Shown here in pieces: positions 25,122 through 37,444 of a stretch of 64,000 nucleotides of DNA. The translations under genes and the position numbers were made by a program. Each line of letters opens with the position of its first letter. Position 1 is the first letter of the stretch. The stretch comes from Dimorphilus gyrociliatus. Taxonomy: Eukaryota > Annelida > Polychaeta > Dinophilidae. The stretch spans positions 4,531 through 68,530 of the forward strand of contig CAJFCJ010000034.1 of assembly GCA_904063045.1 (NCBI GenBank). The letters are read 5' to 3'. The notes beneath the pieces are model-generated. The model saw only the letters and a program-made list of their open reading frames with translations, was not told the origin of the DNA and ran no database searches.

Positions 25122-25169
25122 TTTTTATACTTTGTGAAGATTTAATTAAGTTTTGTTAAAGAGCAGCTG
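25122..25169 (-). promoter_or_regulatory. MP3 core promoter: CAGCTG E-box and TATA box
   Basis: On the minus strand CAGCTG (25164-25169) precedes TATAAAAA (25122-25129) by 34 bp. The ATG is 45 bp further on. Confidence 0.7.
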
Positions 25170-27276
25170 AGCATATATTATCATGGCTTTCTATTAATTT
25201 TATTGATATTCCTATATAAGAGGAAATAACAGAAATTAATTTTAGATTGTTGAAAATAGGATGAAGTGTTTTTTGAGTAAATATGGCCAATGTTTTTTTG
25301 TTAGTCAGATATTTTGTGCGCAAAGAATAGATGATTTGAATAATGGAATTGTTCATATTAGCAGATAAATTCTGTAATTTTGTAGTATTATTTTAATTGT
25401 TGTGTGAAGCTAAATGCGGATTTGAAAATGTTAAATCACTTTCTGCATTCAAGAAATGCATAATATTCTTTTTTGAGCCTTTTGCAGGTTTTTAAAACTA
25501 TATTATCTATTCAATAATTGAAATAAAGTGTATCGTCAATACAAAACAGACCTACAAACGAGATAATTGATGAAGGCAGTTAGAGATTCCGGAAAATGAG
25601 ATAACGTGGAGAATGGTAGAAATAAGAGAAAAGGCAAGGAAAGTGTGTAAAAGAGATGATCTGAAGGAAGATTTGAGAACTTGAGTGAAAAATTTGAGAC
25701 GTAAGAGTAGCTTTTAATGTCAATATATCAATTGCATCTGCTTTTCTGTTAGAGAAATTGAAATAGTATTGAAATTTCAAAAAACGAATTGTCTTTCTGT
25801 TAAGATGATAGTAAAATTATTCAAACTCTTTGTCTAAACTCAACTATGAATCGTTTATTAATTAATAAATTTTACTATAGATATCATTCTTGTTGAAAAA
25901 CTACCTGGCGTTCAATGATGACGTGTAACATAACAAAACATTAGATACTTTTACATTGACGATATTAAATGATTGTTACATTCAAAAATCTCTTAAAAAT
26001 GCGACTCTTTGGATTTTTATACTTTCGTTTGTCTCTTTTTTATAATTGTACTCCACTTGAGCTTTTGTTTGCAAAATTCCTTTATTTCCTTCCTATTTAG
26101 AGCTGATTTTCAGCAAGGCTATTCTTCCAATTCTTCACATTCAACTAGTATTTGCATAACACATGTTTTTTAGATACGAAAGCAATATTTGAATAGTCAC
26201 CGAGCCTTTTTTGAACACGTGTTTTGTTGTTCACGTTGGATTAAACCTGCACTTTTCTTATAATGTCTGCAATTTCATTCTACTATCTTCTAGGGTGTGG
26301 TCTTGTATACCATAACCCTTAATTAAAGGGTCATTGCAAAATAGTGTTCAAATTACTTAATAGCTTATGAAATATTTCAGAGCATTAGCATATTTTGGCC
26401 ATCAAAACATTCACATTTTTAGCTGTTTTTACCGCTGTAACAATCAATTATTATCGTGGCAGTCTTTTGTTTTATGTATTCAAAGATGCCAGTCAGTAAT
26501 TTTGTCAACATTATTTTTCCATTAGCATCTTAATCAAATAACCCTTTGATCTAATCGCTTGACATATACCTTTTTGAACAACCTATCAACTAGTTGAATT
26601 TTTTACCAACATAATATACAGTATATAAATTTATAGTGTATGCATTTTCTTAATTAACACAATGCTTTATCAAGAAAAACGCCTAAGCAAATGAAGCATA
26701 TGACCATCTTTAGCAACGAGCAAAACACTACTTAAGAAGAAAGGGCGCGCCAATAAAAAATCAATTTGTACAGCCGAATTGGTAAAAACAGACCAAGTGT
26801 TAACAAGGTGCACCATCAGCATTTATTAAATTCAACTCAATCAGGCTCTCTCTTTTGTTTCTCATCTTTAAAAGTCAAAAATACCTTAAAACTTTCAAAA
26901 AAGAGTTATGTCTAAAAATATCTCCATTCAATTAGTGTCTTATAAAGTTTGGACTGAAGTATTTCTCAAAGAGAACAAAGGCTACAACTTACAAATTCAT
27001 TAATAAAAGTTCGTGCAACGCACCTTTTACTCGATTTAAATTCATTTCAAGAACTGTAGTTTCAATGCGCATATTTGCATTTCTCCAGCTTTTACAACAA
27101 GACCTAATGCCATATTTTATTTAACGCTATCTATGGAGACTTCACTTAATTCGAAATACTGATAATTAGTAATCTTGCATACTCGATTATTTAAAACACA
27201 TACAAAATTGATATTTATATTGCATTTTAGTTTCCAGATGGCATGCTTTTATTAAAATAATTCAAAAACTTTCAAA
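25170..27276. other. 2.1-kb spacer between MP3 and MP4
   Basis: AT-rich, many stops on both strands, no gene recognised. The MP4 poly(A) signal (TTTATT on the plus strand) is at 27248-27253. One GGGCGCGCC lies at about 26744 and stands out in base composition, but I attach no function to it. Confidence 0.4.
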
Positions 27277-29506
27277 TTACAAATTTTTACAAGAACTGCA
27301 ACAATATGCTCTTAACATGTTACAGAAAGCCGATCCGTATTTAGACGCTCCTTGACTACAAGTTACTTGATCAACAATTTGTTGGTTTGCATTTCTCAAG
27401 TTGAACAAATAATTGTAATCAATGCATGCTGCAGCTGCTGTTGTTGTTGTTGGTGCTGCGGTTGTTGTCGTTGTTGTTGTTGTTGGTGCGGCGGTTGTTG
27501 TCGTTGTAGCTACTGTTGGGGCAGATGTAACTGGGGCTTCGTCTCCATTACAATTCTTTCCTGTAAATCCAACTGCACATTCGCATACGTAATCAGAGTT
27601 TCCGTATTGACGACAAACACCGCCATTCTTACATGGGTTTGGATCACAAAGAGAACTTGTACTTGTTGCCGCATCGTTTTCATTGATCAATCCTTTGCTT
27701 CTACATTCTCTACAACATGACTGGTCGAATTGACCGAAACACAAGTGTGGCATTTCCCCGATAATTTCACCACAACTAGTGAATGTTCTTGTATGGGTTC
27801 CGTAATTGACTGGAACGTTGATTGGCGAATTAGTACAACCGCTTGGAACGTTTCTTGTCAATGTTGATCCTGATGTACATTCGGCGTTGTGACTTTCTTT
27901 GCTGTACAAATTGACTTGAGAAGATTCGACACATCGTCCCTTCAAACAGACTTTGTCATTTCCACATGATGATCCATCTTCGGCTCCTGGTTCTTCGAAT
28001 TTACAAAAGTTTCCCACTCTACAGACGAGACGGTGACAAATATCATCTTTTTCGCTTTGAGCGCAACCAACATCGTTAGCAACGGCTCCATTACCAAATC
28101 TCAATGTACATTGTTCATTCAATGAATATTTGACTCCTGGAAGTACTTCATCAGCAGTGGCTTCGTTTTGGTTGAATGCGTCGTGTCCACATACTCTGTT
28201 CATCAAACATACTCTTTTAAATCCATTTTGACCGTTTCCAATAACTGTGTTGTAGATGGAATTGATTGAGCATTGACTCAAAACGAAAGCGTTCTTCAAT
28301 TGATTGATTGTGTAGAAAGTGAGTGTGGGAGTCATGACATTTTGAACACTGGCGGCACAAGCATCATTTGGTGCCGTACCATCGTGAGGAGAGCCAAGAT
28401 TGTGTCCGAGTTCGTGAGCAGCTGTCTTCCAAGAGTCCATGCCGAGATCTTCGTTGATTGAAATACCTCTTCTGGAACAAACTCCTGCTACTGGGGCAAA
28501 TCCAATAGTACTGTGACTTGATCCGTAAATGTCTTTTTTAGTCCAAACGAAAGTGTGATCCCAATCCATCCAGTCGGCTCCTCCAGTGTTGGCGGAGTTA
28601 TCCATCCAGAGAGAGATTTGATTCAATGATTCGCCGGCACTGATTACTTCTCTACCATTATGCATAGCCATATTCAAAGGAGATGGTCCATCAGTGAATG
28701 GACAGTTTTGTTTTTCCTTTACAATCATGATTTTCTTGACAAACAATGACATCATGAATCTTGGATCGTTGATTCTTCTGTAGACGAGATCAATTCCGTT
28801 CATGATATGACTGTAATGATATCTGATAGCAGAAACGGCGTCGCTTTCGGAATTGGTAACTGTTGATTGGAGGAAGTATTCCCATACTGTGTAATCAATG
28901 ATGTTTGCGGCCTCAATGTGATAGTGAGGTTTGGAGACGGCTCTCTTAGTTCTTTGTGAAAGTTGATCAATTTCGAAAGAAGATAGTTGGGAAGTCAAAG
29001 ATTTATCAGAGAAGGATGGAATATCGAGAACGTGTTCATCATCATCACCGTCTTTCTTTGGAGCGATGGATACTTCGAAACCTTCATTTTCAAACTTTCC
29101 TTCAATAGATCTTTTGACTTTTCCATCAACAAGTTTTTCAGTGACCATAACGGCGGCACCAGTATTGATATCTTGATAAGCATGAACTCCATCCAAATAA
29201 CCTTCAGCAACATCTCCATTGTGGAATACAATTTTCATGTTTGTGTTGATGTTGGTGTTTCTTTTGAGACGGAGTTGGATTGAGCTTTTCTCGAGAGGAA
29301 TAGCAACATGGAATTCATGATGGTCGTCGAGTGAACGTCTAACTCTTCTGAATTCTTGAATTTTCACAGTCCGTTGTTCTGAAAAGTGAAAAACGAACGT
29401 TTGAAGAATATTTCATTAAAATGTTATAGTTTGAAAATTTGTAAAACTAACGAATGGGAACTGCAGCAATAAAGCCAATGAGACAAAGAGCTAGTAAGAG
29501 TTTCAT
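27277..29506 (-). CDS. Secreted reprolysin/ADAMTS-like metalloprotease MP4 (inverted twin of MP1)
   Basis: Two exons (29506-29452 and 29378-27277; 73-bp intron), 718 residues. Signal exon, intron and promoter are essentially those of MP1 in reverse orientation, and the pro-domain keeps the RTKR site seen only in MP1 and MP4. The tail, however, reads FCNMLRAYCCSSC, a combination found in MP6, and some silent positions (for example around 28375-28515) differ from MP1. The gene forms the inner end of the right arm of the inverted duplication. Catalytic, Cys-rich, EGF, Thr-rich and ShK-like modules are intact. Confidence 0.93.
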
Positions 29507-29551
29507 GGTTGGAGAAACTGTTGCTTCTTGTTTCAATAGCAGTATTTGGGG

Positions 29552-29598
29552 TTTTTATACTGCTTTTTTTTTAATATAATATTTTAAATGATCAGCTG
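29552..29598 (-). promoter_or_regulatory. MP4 core promoter: CAGCTG E-box and TATA box
   Basis: CAGCTG at 29593-29598 and TATAAAAA at 29552-29559 on the minus strand. Same sequence as the MP1 promoter. Confidence 0.7.
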
Positions 29599-29829
29599 AG
29601 TAAACTTAGTGTTTAATTTTTCAATTAAAATCTGAACATTTTACAGAAATTGCATTTTCTTATTGTTAATAGGTTTTTTTATTAAAATGGATTTCGGTCT
29701 GTTGTTTTTGATGTTTGTAAAGAAATATTAGAAATATTTTTGCTCTCTGGGAATCGATTTTCTTTCTGTTGATTTATTCTTATTATATGGTTTCCTAATG
29801 TGTTTTCGTCAACGATTCATTTTAATAAT

Positions 29830-30008
29830 TGTTTACAAACAGTTAGATGAATAGTATGTGCGACAAGACGTCATCTCATAGTTACGTAATCACGTGTATC
29901 CACACGTGATAATTATTAACTTTGGTCAATAGAATACAGCAACCGTTTGATATGGTTACCGACAGTAAATATAGATAGTTCATAATCGTAGAAGTCCGAT
30001 CTTGAACA
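29830..30008 (+). repeat. 5' LTR of element B (179 bp)
   Basis: TG...CA ended, matching the element A LTR. It shares its 3' two-thirds with the 238-bp LTRs of copy C and the solo LTR, including the hairpin with two CACGTG halves. The first 50-60 bp are not homologous, so this may be a variant or a truncated LTR. Confidence 0.8.
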
Positions 30009-30207
30009 GTATCAAATGTAAGCAAGGATATTCTAAGCGAATATATGAGAATCCAATTAAGAAATTGTTCTGCAGTTCTTTTTTCTTTTCTTTTTTTTGG
30101 AACGTTCGAAAGAAAAGTATTGAACATTCTTTTTTTCTCAATTGGACAATTCAACCTCCTCTCCTGGAATAAGTCTAAGTGATATTAAGTGAGTGTAAGA
30201 AATTAAC

Positions 30208-33200
30208 ATGATGAAACCTGAAAGAAGGTAAACTATGAAAAGGAAGAGTGGAGAAATACCAGAGAAGGAAGTTCTCTGTTCTCTTAGAATGTCATTAGGA
30301 CATATTGGGAATAGTTTGGAGAGAGGAAGGGTGACACAAGATATACTCAACAGATTCGAAAATGCCTTGGATAAAATAGATGAACTTCTGAGAACTAAAG
30401 AAGTTCTTACAGTCCAAGTGAAGGTATTAGACCTTCAAAGAAGAGCCAAATTGATACCTCTGCAAAATAAAAGGAAGGCCAGTGGGACTAAGAAATCTCC
30501 TAACAGCCCTGACAAAACAGTAGAGAGGGCACCATGGGAAGAACATTGTACAAGATCACAGTATAAAAGCACCCCAACAGTAAGAGAACCAATAGGTACC
30601 CAACATCCCAATAGTGGACCAATGGATTCCTTCGAAATTCAATTGAAAGAAGGCATTAGAAATGGCACCGCCACCTTGGAAATGGAGGAATCAAGTCTTG
30701 AGGAACTAAGCGAAGAGGCGTCCGAAAGGGAATCACAAGAGGCAATATACAACAACTACTCTGAGACTCAATGCACCCAAAATTCAGTACTAACTGAAGC
30801 TCAGTTGAGGGAGGTAGAGTTCGCCACACATTGTCAGACCAAAAGGCAGCTAGAGGCACTTAAGAACGAACTACAGGCAATGTTCCACAAAAAGCTAGAT
30901 GATCTAAAGGCTCTGATGAAATGTGACCAGAATTCCCAAATGTCTAAAGAATATAAGGAGTGGCTAGAAAGAATGGCTTTAAGAATGGATGAAATGTCAG
31001 ACAGAGCAAGTCCTACAGCTACAGTGGGCGTAGTGGATATATCACCTCTGGGAGAGTTGTCTGAATATATTTATGACGGACACAATATGCCACTACAGCA
31101 ATTTGTGTTGAGAACACAGGCAGTCCTAGAAGCCTACCCGCATGCAACTGATAGGGTTAAGTACCATTACCTTCTATAGGTCACAAAGGGACTACAGCAC
31201 AAGTACGTCCTGACCTATGAGTACGCAAAAAATCCCTTTCAGGACATATGGAAGGTGTGGAAGAGTGGAATCGGAAAGGATGGACCAACCATCAATGACA
31301 CCATAGAAAAGATAAAATTAGGCTTCAGTCAGACTTTGGAAGAAGGAATGGTGGTATCATTGGCCATCTTACAGATATATCTAATGGTAGAACAATTGGA
31401 GAACAGAGCTACTTCAGAAGAGGTATCCTTCCTTTGTTCAGCTATTTTATCTCTGCTGCCAAAGGGCTACGCAGCAGGTTTCTTGAAAAGTTCAGCTTGG
31501 AAGTTAATGAGTCCTTTCAATCAGCACTGCTTCGAGAGGAACTGCTGAAATTTATAAACTCAACATGTAAGAATGAAGAGGCAATGACATGTACAAGAAA
31601 GATGACGCTCATAAGAAATTCAAGCCAGCAGCAATAGCAACTCACAGGAAGAACAATTGTCCAGCTTGCAAATGCCAGCATGACATCAGAAACTGTGAGT
31701 TTTTTAGGGACTGTTCCTATGGCAGCAAAAAGGGGATCTTACGGGAGAACAAACTCTGCTTCAAATGTTTCGGAGCAGGACATCTGGTTACAGCTTGTCA
31801 GTCTGGTGTCAGATGCAACAAGTGTAGAGGAGAACACAATACCTTAATGCATGTTCCAAAAGAGGACCTTATATCAGGATCTGGGAATGGGCACAATACT
31901 CCTAGGGTTAAGCCCAAATACAAAAAAGTGAGCAGAGTAACTGCTACAAACTCTCCAACTATTTCACAATTGCCTCTGACAGTCTTCGAAGTAAAGAATC
32001 AGAGGATATCAGCATTAATGGATGCAGGCTCACAGATCTCAATGGTGTCAAGAGAGTGTGCCACAAGACTTAAGCTGGATAAAGTTGGAGAAGTAGGCTT
32101 GCAACTAAGAACACTCCTCGCAGAGAAAAGGTTCACAGCAGATGTAATAGTAATTCCTCTACCAAATGGGCTGGGTCTGATAGGAGGCAGTTGTTAGAGA
32201 TAAACTCATAGAGGTCTATCAAGAAGAAGAGAACATAGAGATAGAATGGGAAGGGAAGACTACCCTTATAAGAATCCCAGAAGTAATGGGAGATTTAGAT
32301 TTGATAATAGGAGTAGACAAGCAAGATCTACACCTGCAGCAAGGCAATATGTCCCTCGATAACAGGAGAATAGTAAAGTATCCATTAGGTTGGGTCTGTA
32401 TTGGTAGAAAAACGCAGGATCCATTAAGCCTACTTACTCAAGTGGAGCTGGGAGCCAATGTCTGCATCACTACGCAATCAGTTGAGCAACAGGAATCTCT
32501 AGTGGAGGATGATGAAATCAAAGCTAGAGATACCTATGAAGGAGAAAAGCTCAGCATAAACAATGTTAAAGCACTGGAGCAATTCAAAAATGAATTTGAC
32601 ATCCAAGAGCTAAAGGCTGCCATTCCTTTCAAAAGGAATGTCAGAGATCTGAGGCTGAACTGTTCGCTAGCAGAGTGTAGGTTGAGGAGTCTCTTAGTGA
32701 GATTTAAGAGAGATCTGGTATATGAGAGAGAATATGACTGGTTACTGTTCTCCGAGATAATAAGGGACAATGGTGATTGGGATACCGAGCTATCCAGCGA
32801 ACAGCAGACAATACTACAAAGACTCTGGAAGTCCACTCAAGGATCAATAAGAGCCAGTAGATATGTTGGAGGTAACAAGCTGAAGATGGTTTGCAACGCC
32901 TCCTTAAAAGCACATTGTGCGACCGCTTATCTAGGGAAGGTAAAAAGATGACTCTGTTAACTGCCAAGGCTAGAATCAATGAAAAGAATGTCAATTCTAT
33001 GCCAAAGGCAGAGCTACAAGCAGCAGTATTGGCAGTGAGGCTGTACAAAAAATTGAACTTGAAGGGAGTAGAAGTTAGTTTTCATATCAATAATAATGCA
33101 GTCTTCAGACAGATACAAAATGCTGATGCTAAGCTGGATGCATTCACAAGAAACAGAATAAGATACATTACCAGTAACTCGAATCCTTCTTCTTGGAAAA

Positions 33201-34132
33201 GGATTGAAGGCAAGTCAAATCCAGCTGATCTCGGTACCAGAAGGAGGAAGCATTCAGACAAACAATGGTTGACGCCTGTTATATCAGGTATGACTCAGTG
33301 CGTATCTCTGGGGAACATCTTTAGACCATTTTCCCATGACTGGGAAAAGATGGTGCGAATAGCACAACTTATAGTGAAGTGGGTACACCGGGACATGCCA
33401 GTATACCAACAAAGAAGACTAGCAATAGCCTACCTGTTGAGGGACGAGCAAAGGAGTAACTCAGGCAAGAAGCTCCAGGAGCTGGAGCCATTTAAGGACT
33501 CCTACAGAGTTATCCGAATAAATGGAAGGTTGAGAAATGCTCACGGGATGCCATATGATGCATGGCACCCCATCCTGATAACAAGAATGACAGGCTTGTT
33601 TAGAGCCATAGTCTTCACAGCTCACAATTAAGCAGCACATCAGGGTGTACAAAAGACCAGGGCATGGATCAGAAAGCAATTCTGGTTACACAAAGGCACA
33701 GCCCAGATAAAGACCATAGTTGAAACATGCCCCTACTGCATACGATATAAGACAAACAGGACTTACAGTATTCAGCAAGCTCCTCTACCAGATGTGCGCA
33801 TTGAGAAGCCACTGCGACCCTTTAGAAATGTAGGAGTAGATCACGCGGGACCATATTACACTGATGAAGGTGAACAAAGATTTGTTCTACTCATAGCCTC
33901 CTACCAAATGAGGGCAGTACACTTGGAGATCTGTACATCAACATCCTTTGGACACACAAAGGAGGCATGGACTAGGTTTATGGCAAGACGAGGTCACCCA
34001 GAGAATGTACACTCAGATGGAGCTGGAGCATTTAGGAGATTGTCTGAGGAAATGGAGAGAGCAGGAATCTGCTGGAAACTAATACCAGCTAATTCTCCTC
34101 ATAGAGGAGGATTATGGGAATCTTTAGCAAAA
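30208..34132 (+). pseudogene. Broken gag-pol coding region of element B
   Basis: Initiator region MMKPERR is followed by TAA at 30229-30231 (CAA in copy A). Gag is then open from 30235 to a TAG at 31179 shared with A. Three zinc knuckles (about 31650-31850), an aspartic protease (ALMDAGSQ, near 32010) and a shared one-base frame change after it (near 32190) follow. An RNase H-like and bridging region (32286-33630), a stop near 33629, a zinc-binding CPYC motif (near 33735) and the integrase core (VDHAGPYY near 33840, HSDGAGAF near 34010) come next. RT is missing. The element cannot make its own polyprotein. Confidence 0.88.
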
Positions 34133-34342
34133 TAAGTTTGTTTTTGTAATATACTGTATTGTTCATTTTTCTGTTGATAATATCTTTCTTTAATAAATAA
34201 AAATTGTTTTTTCATCTTAAGAATGTCAACTTTAATAAGTTTAATCAAAAATTTTTATAATGTGTATGAATATTTAAATTTAAACTGTAGACAAAGTTGG
34301 ATAATATATCATTTGGTTCTTCGTGTCTTCTTTATTTTGAAC

Positions 34343-35337
34343 TTAAGCCGCACTTTGAATAACTCTGAGCACTGTAACTGTTTTAACCTTCATTTTTGAA
34401 ATAATTGCAGCGCTTTCTTCTTTCTCGAAAATTGTATTAAAGTCTTTTGTTTGAAAAACAGCACTTTCAAATGTTAAGATCTCCATATCAAATTCTGCAA
34501 TGATGCTACCAGGAGTAAAGCGAAAACTGTTCAACTTATTAAATGAAGAAATTCTCTCATCTTTTGATTTTACTATGATGTCTATTATTGATTCACGAAT
34601 ATTTCGCGTAAGATTCCGATATTCTTCGCTGGTTTGATTATTAAGACCGTCAGTAAAACTCTGATCAATTAGCCATTTCATTTGAACAATAGCTATTGAA
34701 AAGAAGAGTTAAAAGAAAGATTTTATTGATTATTAAAAGTATGAAAAATAATTATACTTAGTTTCTCCCCTTCTTTATCCTTTATCGAAGCTAAAACGTA
34801 CATGTGTGTTTAATAAAAATGATTAATTCTTAGTGCATAGGCTTAATTCTAAAACTTGAAAATGTATAAAATAAACAAACTGAAATTAGTTGCAATGAAA
34901 TATAGTCCAATGATTAAACCCAAAAGTAAAATCATAAAAATAACGGTGCAGAGTAAACATATCAAACAGTCTTTTACTTTGGTAGCTCCATTAGTATTAT
35001 CTTTAGAGTAGTGAACTTTGTTTTGATCTTGAATCTCATCCAGTTCGATTTCCTTCAAAGAGTAAAAACATAGATGGTAATTTAAGTTTAATTCTACTGT
35101 TAAATAAAAGTATAAATAGTTTTAATATTAAATTTTTCATAACAATAGAAGAATGCAGACTTATTCAAAACTTAGACCTCAGTAAAATATAACCTGTAGG
35201 CCTAAGTTAGAAAATGTATCATATCAACTATTAAATTGTATGTTCCTTCTTAAGGGTAGAAAATCCATCTTTCATTCTATAAGAAATAGAGACAATTCAA
35301 AATTATCAAATTGACGTACCTTTACTTTTGTAACCAT
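34343..35337 (-). CDS. Small type II membrane protein with SEA domain
   Basis: Four exons on the minus strand: 35337-35320, 35052-34881, 34790-34758 and 34692-34343. All have GT..AG introns with consistent phases and together encode 190 residues. An N-terminal cytoplasmic part (MVTKVKEIELDEIQ) of about 33 residues is followed by a strong transmembrane segment (VIFMILLLGLIIGLYF). The extracellular part holds a SEA-like domain with FRFTPGSIIAEFDMEI, the family's core strand; it lacks a clear GSxxV autoproteolysis site. SEA domains are typical of mucins and cell-surface glycoproteins; role here unknown. It lies between the truncated end of element B and a small gene that looks like its partial paralog. 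The exon model is my reconstruction and the short 33-bp exon is the least certain. Confidence 0.72.
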
Positions 35338-35690
35338 ATTTTTTGAGAAAAAAAGGTAATTTTAACACAATAATACGATTAAAATGTTAAAAAAAGACAG
35401 AGATCGTATTTTCTCTCTGTATCCCTGTCTCCCTCTCTCTCTTTCTGTCTCTGAAAATACAATATTAAAGGTTCAATATAGAAACTCATTCTATAAATAT
35501 TTACAGCACATATAGTAATATATACATAAATTTATATATATATTCTCTGACGATGACAAATTCGATTTCCCTCAAAGTCTTAGAGGATGTACATTAAATT
35601 TTACTCTTTACGTCAACTTTTAAAACAATTTATATAGAAAATACGATAAATTCGTTAAAAATGTATTTTAACTATGAGTAATGGCTTTAT
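35338..35690. other. Short intergenic stretch with pyrimidine-rich microsatellite
   Basis: It holds a CT-rich tract at 35411-35453 (repeated CTCT/TCTGTCTC). No other signal seen. Confidence 0.6.
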
Positions 35691-36198
35691 TCATTTCTTT
35701 TTTACATATCCAAAATACACCGATAGAAATACAATAATTCCAATTAGAATAAGACTTAAAATGAAACCAGTAATGCATAGTTTTACATTTCTTGTACAAG
35801 TGCAAGTGTTTGTTGGAGGTAAAGTTGGTTTCGAGTTAATGACCTCTTGTTTGAAAAACATTACATCCCTGTCAACCTGTAAGATGGGGCGAGAAATGAA
35901 TCATCAATAAGTATGTATAAATTCAATAAATTCTATAAAATTATTACTAATACTTACAGATGGAGAATTTATATTGTTAGTTTCTAGTTGGGGATTTTCG
36001 CCTTTGGCTATCCACTAAAAATCAAAAAATAATGTTATATTCATTATTTACAAACAAAACAATCTATCTTTATCTATAATATTTAGAAATGAATGCAAGA
36101 TTGCTTATATGGCGAAAACATAGTAAAACATGATTTGCCGAACTAGATTTTATTAATTATTGCTTTTTTTCTATATTTCTTACCCGAAATTCCTCCAT
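35691..36198 (-). CDS. 85-residue single-pass membrane protein, possible SEA-less paralog
   Basis: Three exons on the minus strand: 36198-36184, 36014-35958 and 35876-35691. All are phase 0 with good GTAAG donors and ...AG acceptors. The product starts MEEFRWIAKGENPQLE, continues with a polar segment and a CTCTRNVKLC cluster, and ends in a transmembrane helix (GFILSLILIGIIVFLSVYF) with a basic KKK tail. It has the same plan as the start of the neighbouring SEA gene (short acidic cytoplasmic part, Cys/Lys cluster, helix) but stops after the helix. AATAAA overlaps the stop codon (TGAATAAA). I do not recognise a family. It could be a truncated duplicate or the 5' part of a longer gene with exons I missed. 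Confidence 0.6.
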
Positions 36199-37444
36199 TT
36201 TACAGTTTTGTATTTAAAAACATGAAGTAAATTTCTCGTTACATTTAAATAAAATCGACCTGATCTTAGGAAAAATATTAACATTTAAAGAATACACTAG
36301 ACTAACTGAGGTTCAAAACAGTACTAAACAATGTTTTCAATTCCTTGACAAAGCAGTTTAATATGCTATTAGAACTACTATTGAATGCTCCTATAAAAGG
36401 TTATGTCCTATAAAAGCTATTTAGATACGGTGAAACCATTGCAATTTTTTCAAAAAAGTATGTTTTTCCAATCAGGAAAGTCCCTGTTTGTTGGCAGGCA
36501 AAGAGCAGAGGAGATTTTCATCAAATTTTGCTCATTTCAAAAAATTCCAAGTGTTGCAGTTTCCACTTTAATCGTCATATCTTGTGATAATGAAAACTTT
36601 GTTATACTAATAAATAGACAGTACATAACCAACGATAAATGCATGCATTTGTCTCCAAAAACATGAAGAAAAGAGTTAAAAGTGAAAACAAAATCTATGG
36701 AGCACAGATAAGAGTTATTTGAATATTTTCCCCATTTTCTATTCATTCCAAATGTTTGAGTTCAATAGACTATTCATCCTGTTCTACCAACCATCCAGAC
36801 TATTATTTGTTTTAATTGAGAGACCCAACACTGAACAATCTTCAGGTTTTCATATCAATTTACATATCCATGTATCTTCAAAACACAACAGATTTCTTTC
36901 TGCCAAATGTTGCAACAATGCTATCAGCTGATAGAAATGGTAATACCGTGATTTTTCTAACATCACTCCATTCTTCTCCCTTCTCCCTATGTTGTTTGGA
37001 AAAAAATCAAGATGACCAACTTGAAAAGACTAAAATTATTAAAAACTGGTACATTCTTAAAAAACAAAAAATGGTGGAACTTTAGAACGGTGGAAGTAGT
37101 TTTCAATATCTTATACATATTATATATAACATTTTTCAAAATACATAGATGAACCAATTTCTATTAATCATAAAAAAGTGGGTACGATTTAAACTGGTTA
37201 CGTTATAATAAAAGTTCGGAAAAACCACTAGTGGGAAGGCTTTGATCCGAATACAGCTTAACCCAGGTAATGTTTCACCCCATCTTCATGGCTACATTCA
37301 TTTTAACCACAATGGTTTTGAACCCTAATACTTCTTTGTACAAATCGCTACTGAAATATGTTTAACCTTCTAACAAATAATTTAGTTGTGACATTAAATA
37401 ATTTTAAAATATGATAGTTTTATTCAAATACTTTGAAACCGAAT
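36199..37444. other. Spacer between small membrane gene and MP5
   Basis: No convincing coding sequence. The last part (about 37180-37444) is the MP5 3' flank, paralogous to 22390-22846. TTTATT at 37419-37424 is the MP5 poly(A) signal. Confidence 0.5.

Larger units (their letters stand above)
27277..33607. repeat. Right arm of large inverted duplication
   Basis: Reverse complement of 1-6303 (see left arm). The 33607 end is set by the window start, not by a seen breakpoint. Element B continues to about 34132. Confidence 0.9.
29830..34132 (+). mobile_element. BEL/Pao LTR retrotransposon, copy B (3' truncated)
   Basis: 5' LTR at 29830-30008, leader, gag (start 30208), protease, RNase H-like segment and integrase. 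It ends abruptly at about 34132 inside the integrase, where copy C continues. There is no 3' LTR. The reverse transcriptase is deleted: sequence encoding EREYD (near 32735) joins directly to LLFSEII, which in copy C lies more than 800 bp further on. It is the inverted twin of copy A. Confidence 0.92.

Noticed and set aside
26740-26755. GC-rich GGGCGCGCC in AT-rich DNA, as a possible vector or regulatory trace
   Set aside because: A single short site with no further vector-like or regulatory context.
35674-35910. Plus-strand 78-residue frame
   Set aside because: Antisense to the last exon of the small membrane-protein gene, which has matching splice sites and a poly(A) signal on the other strand.
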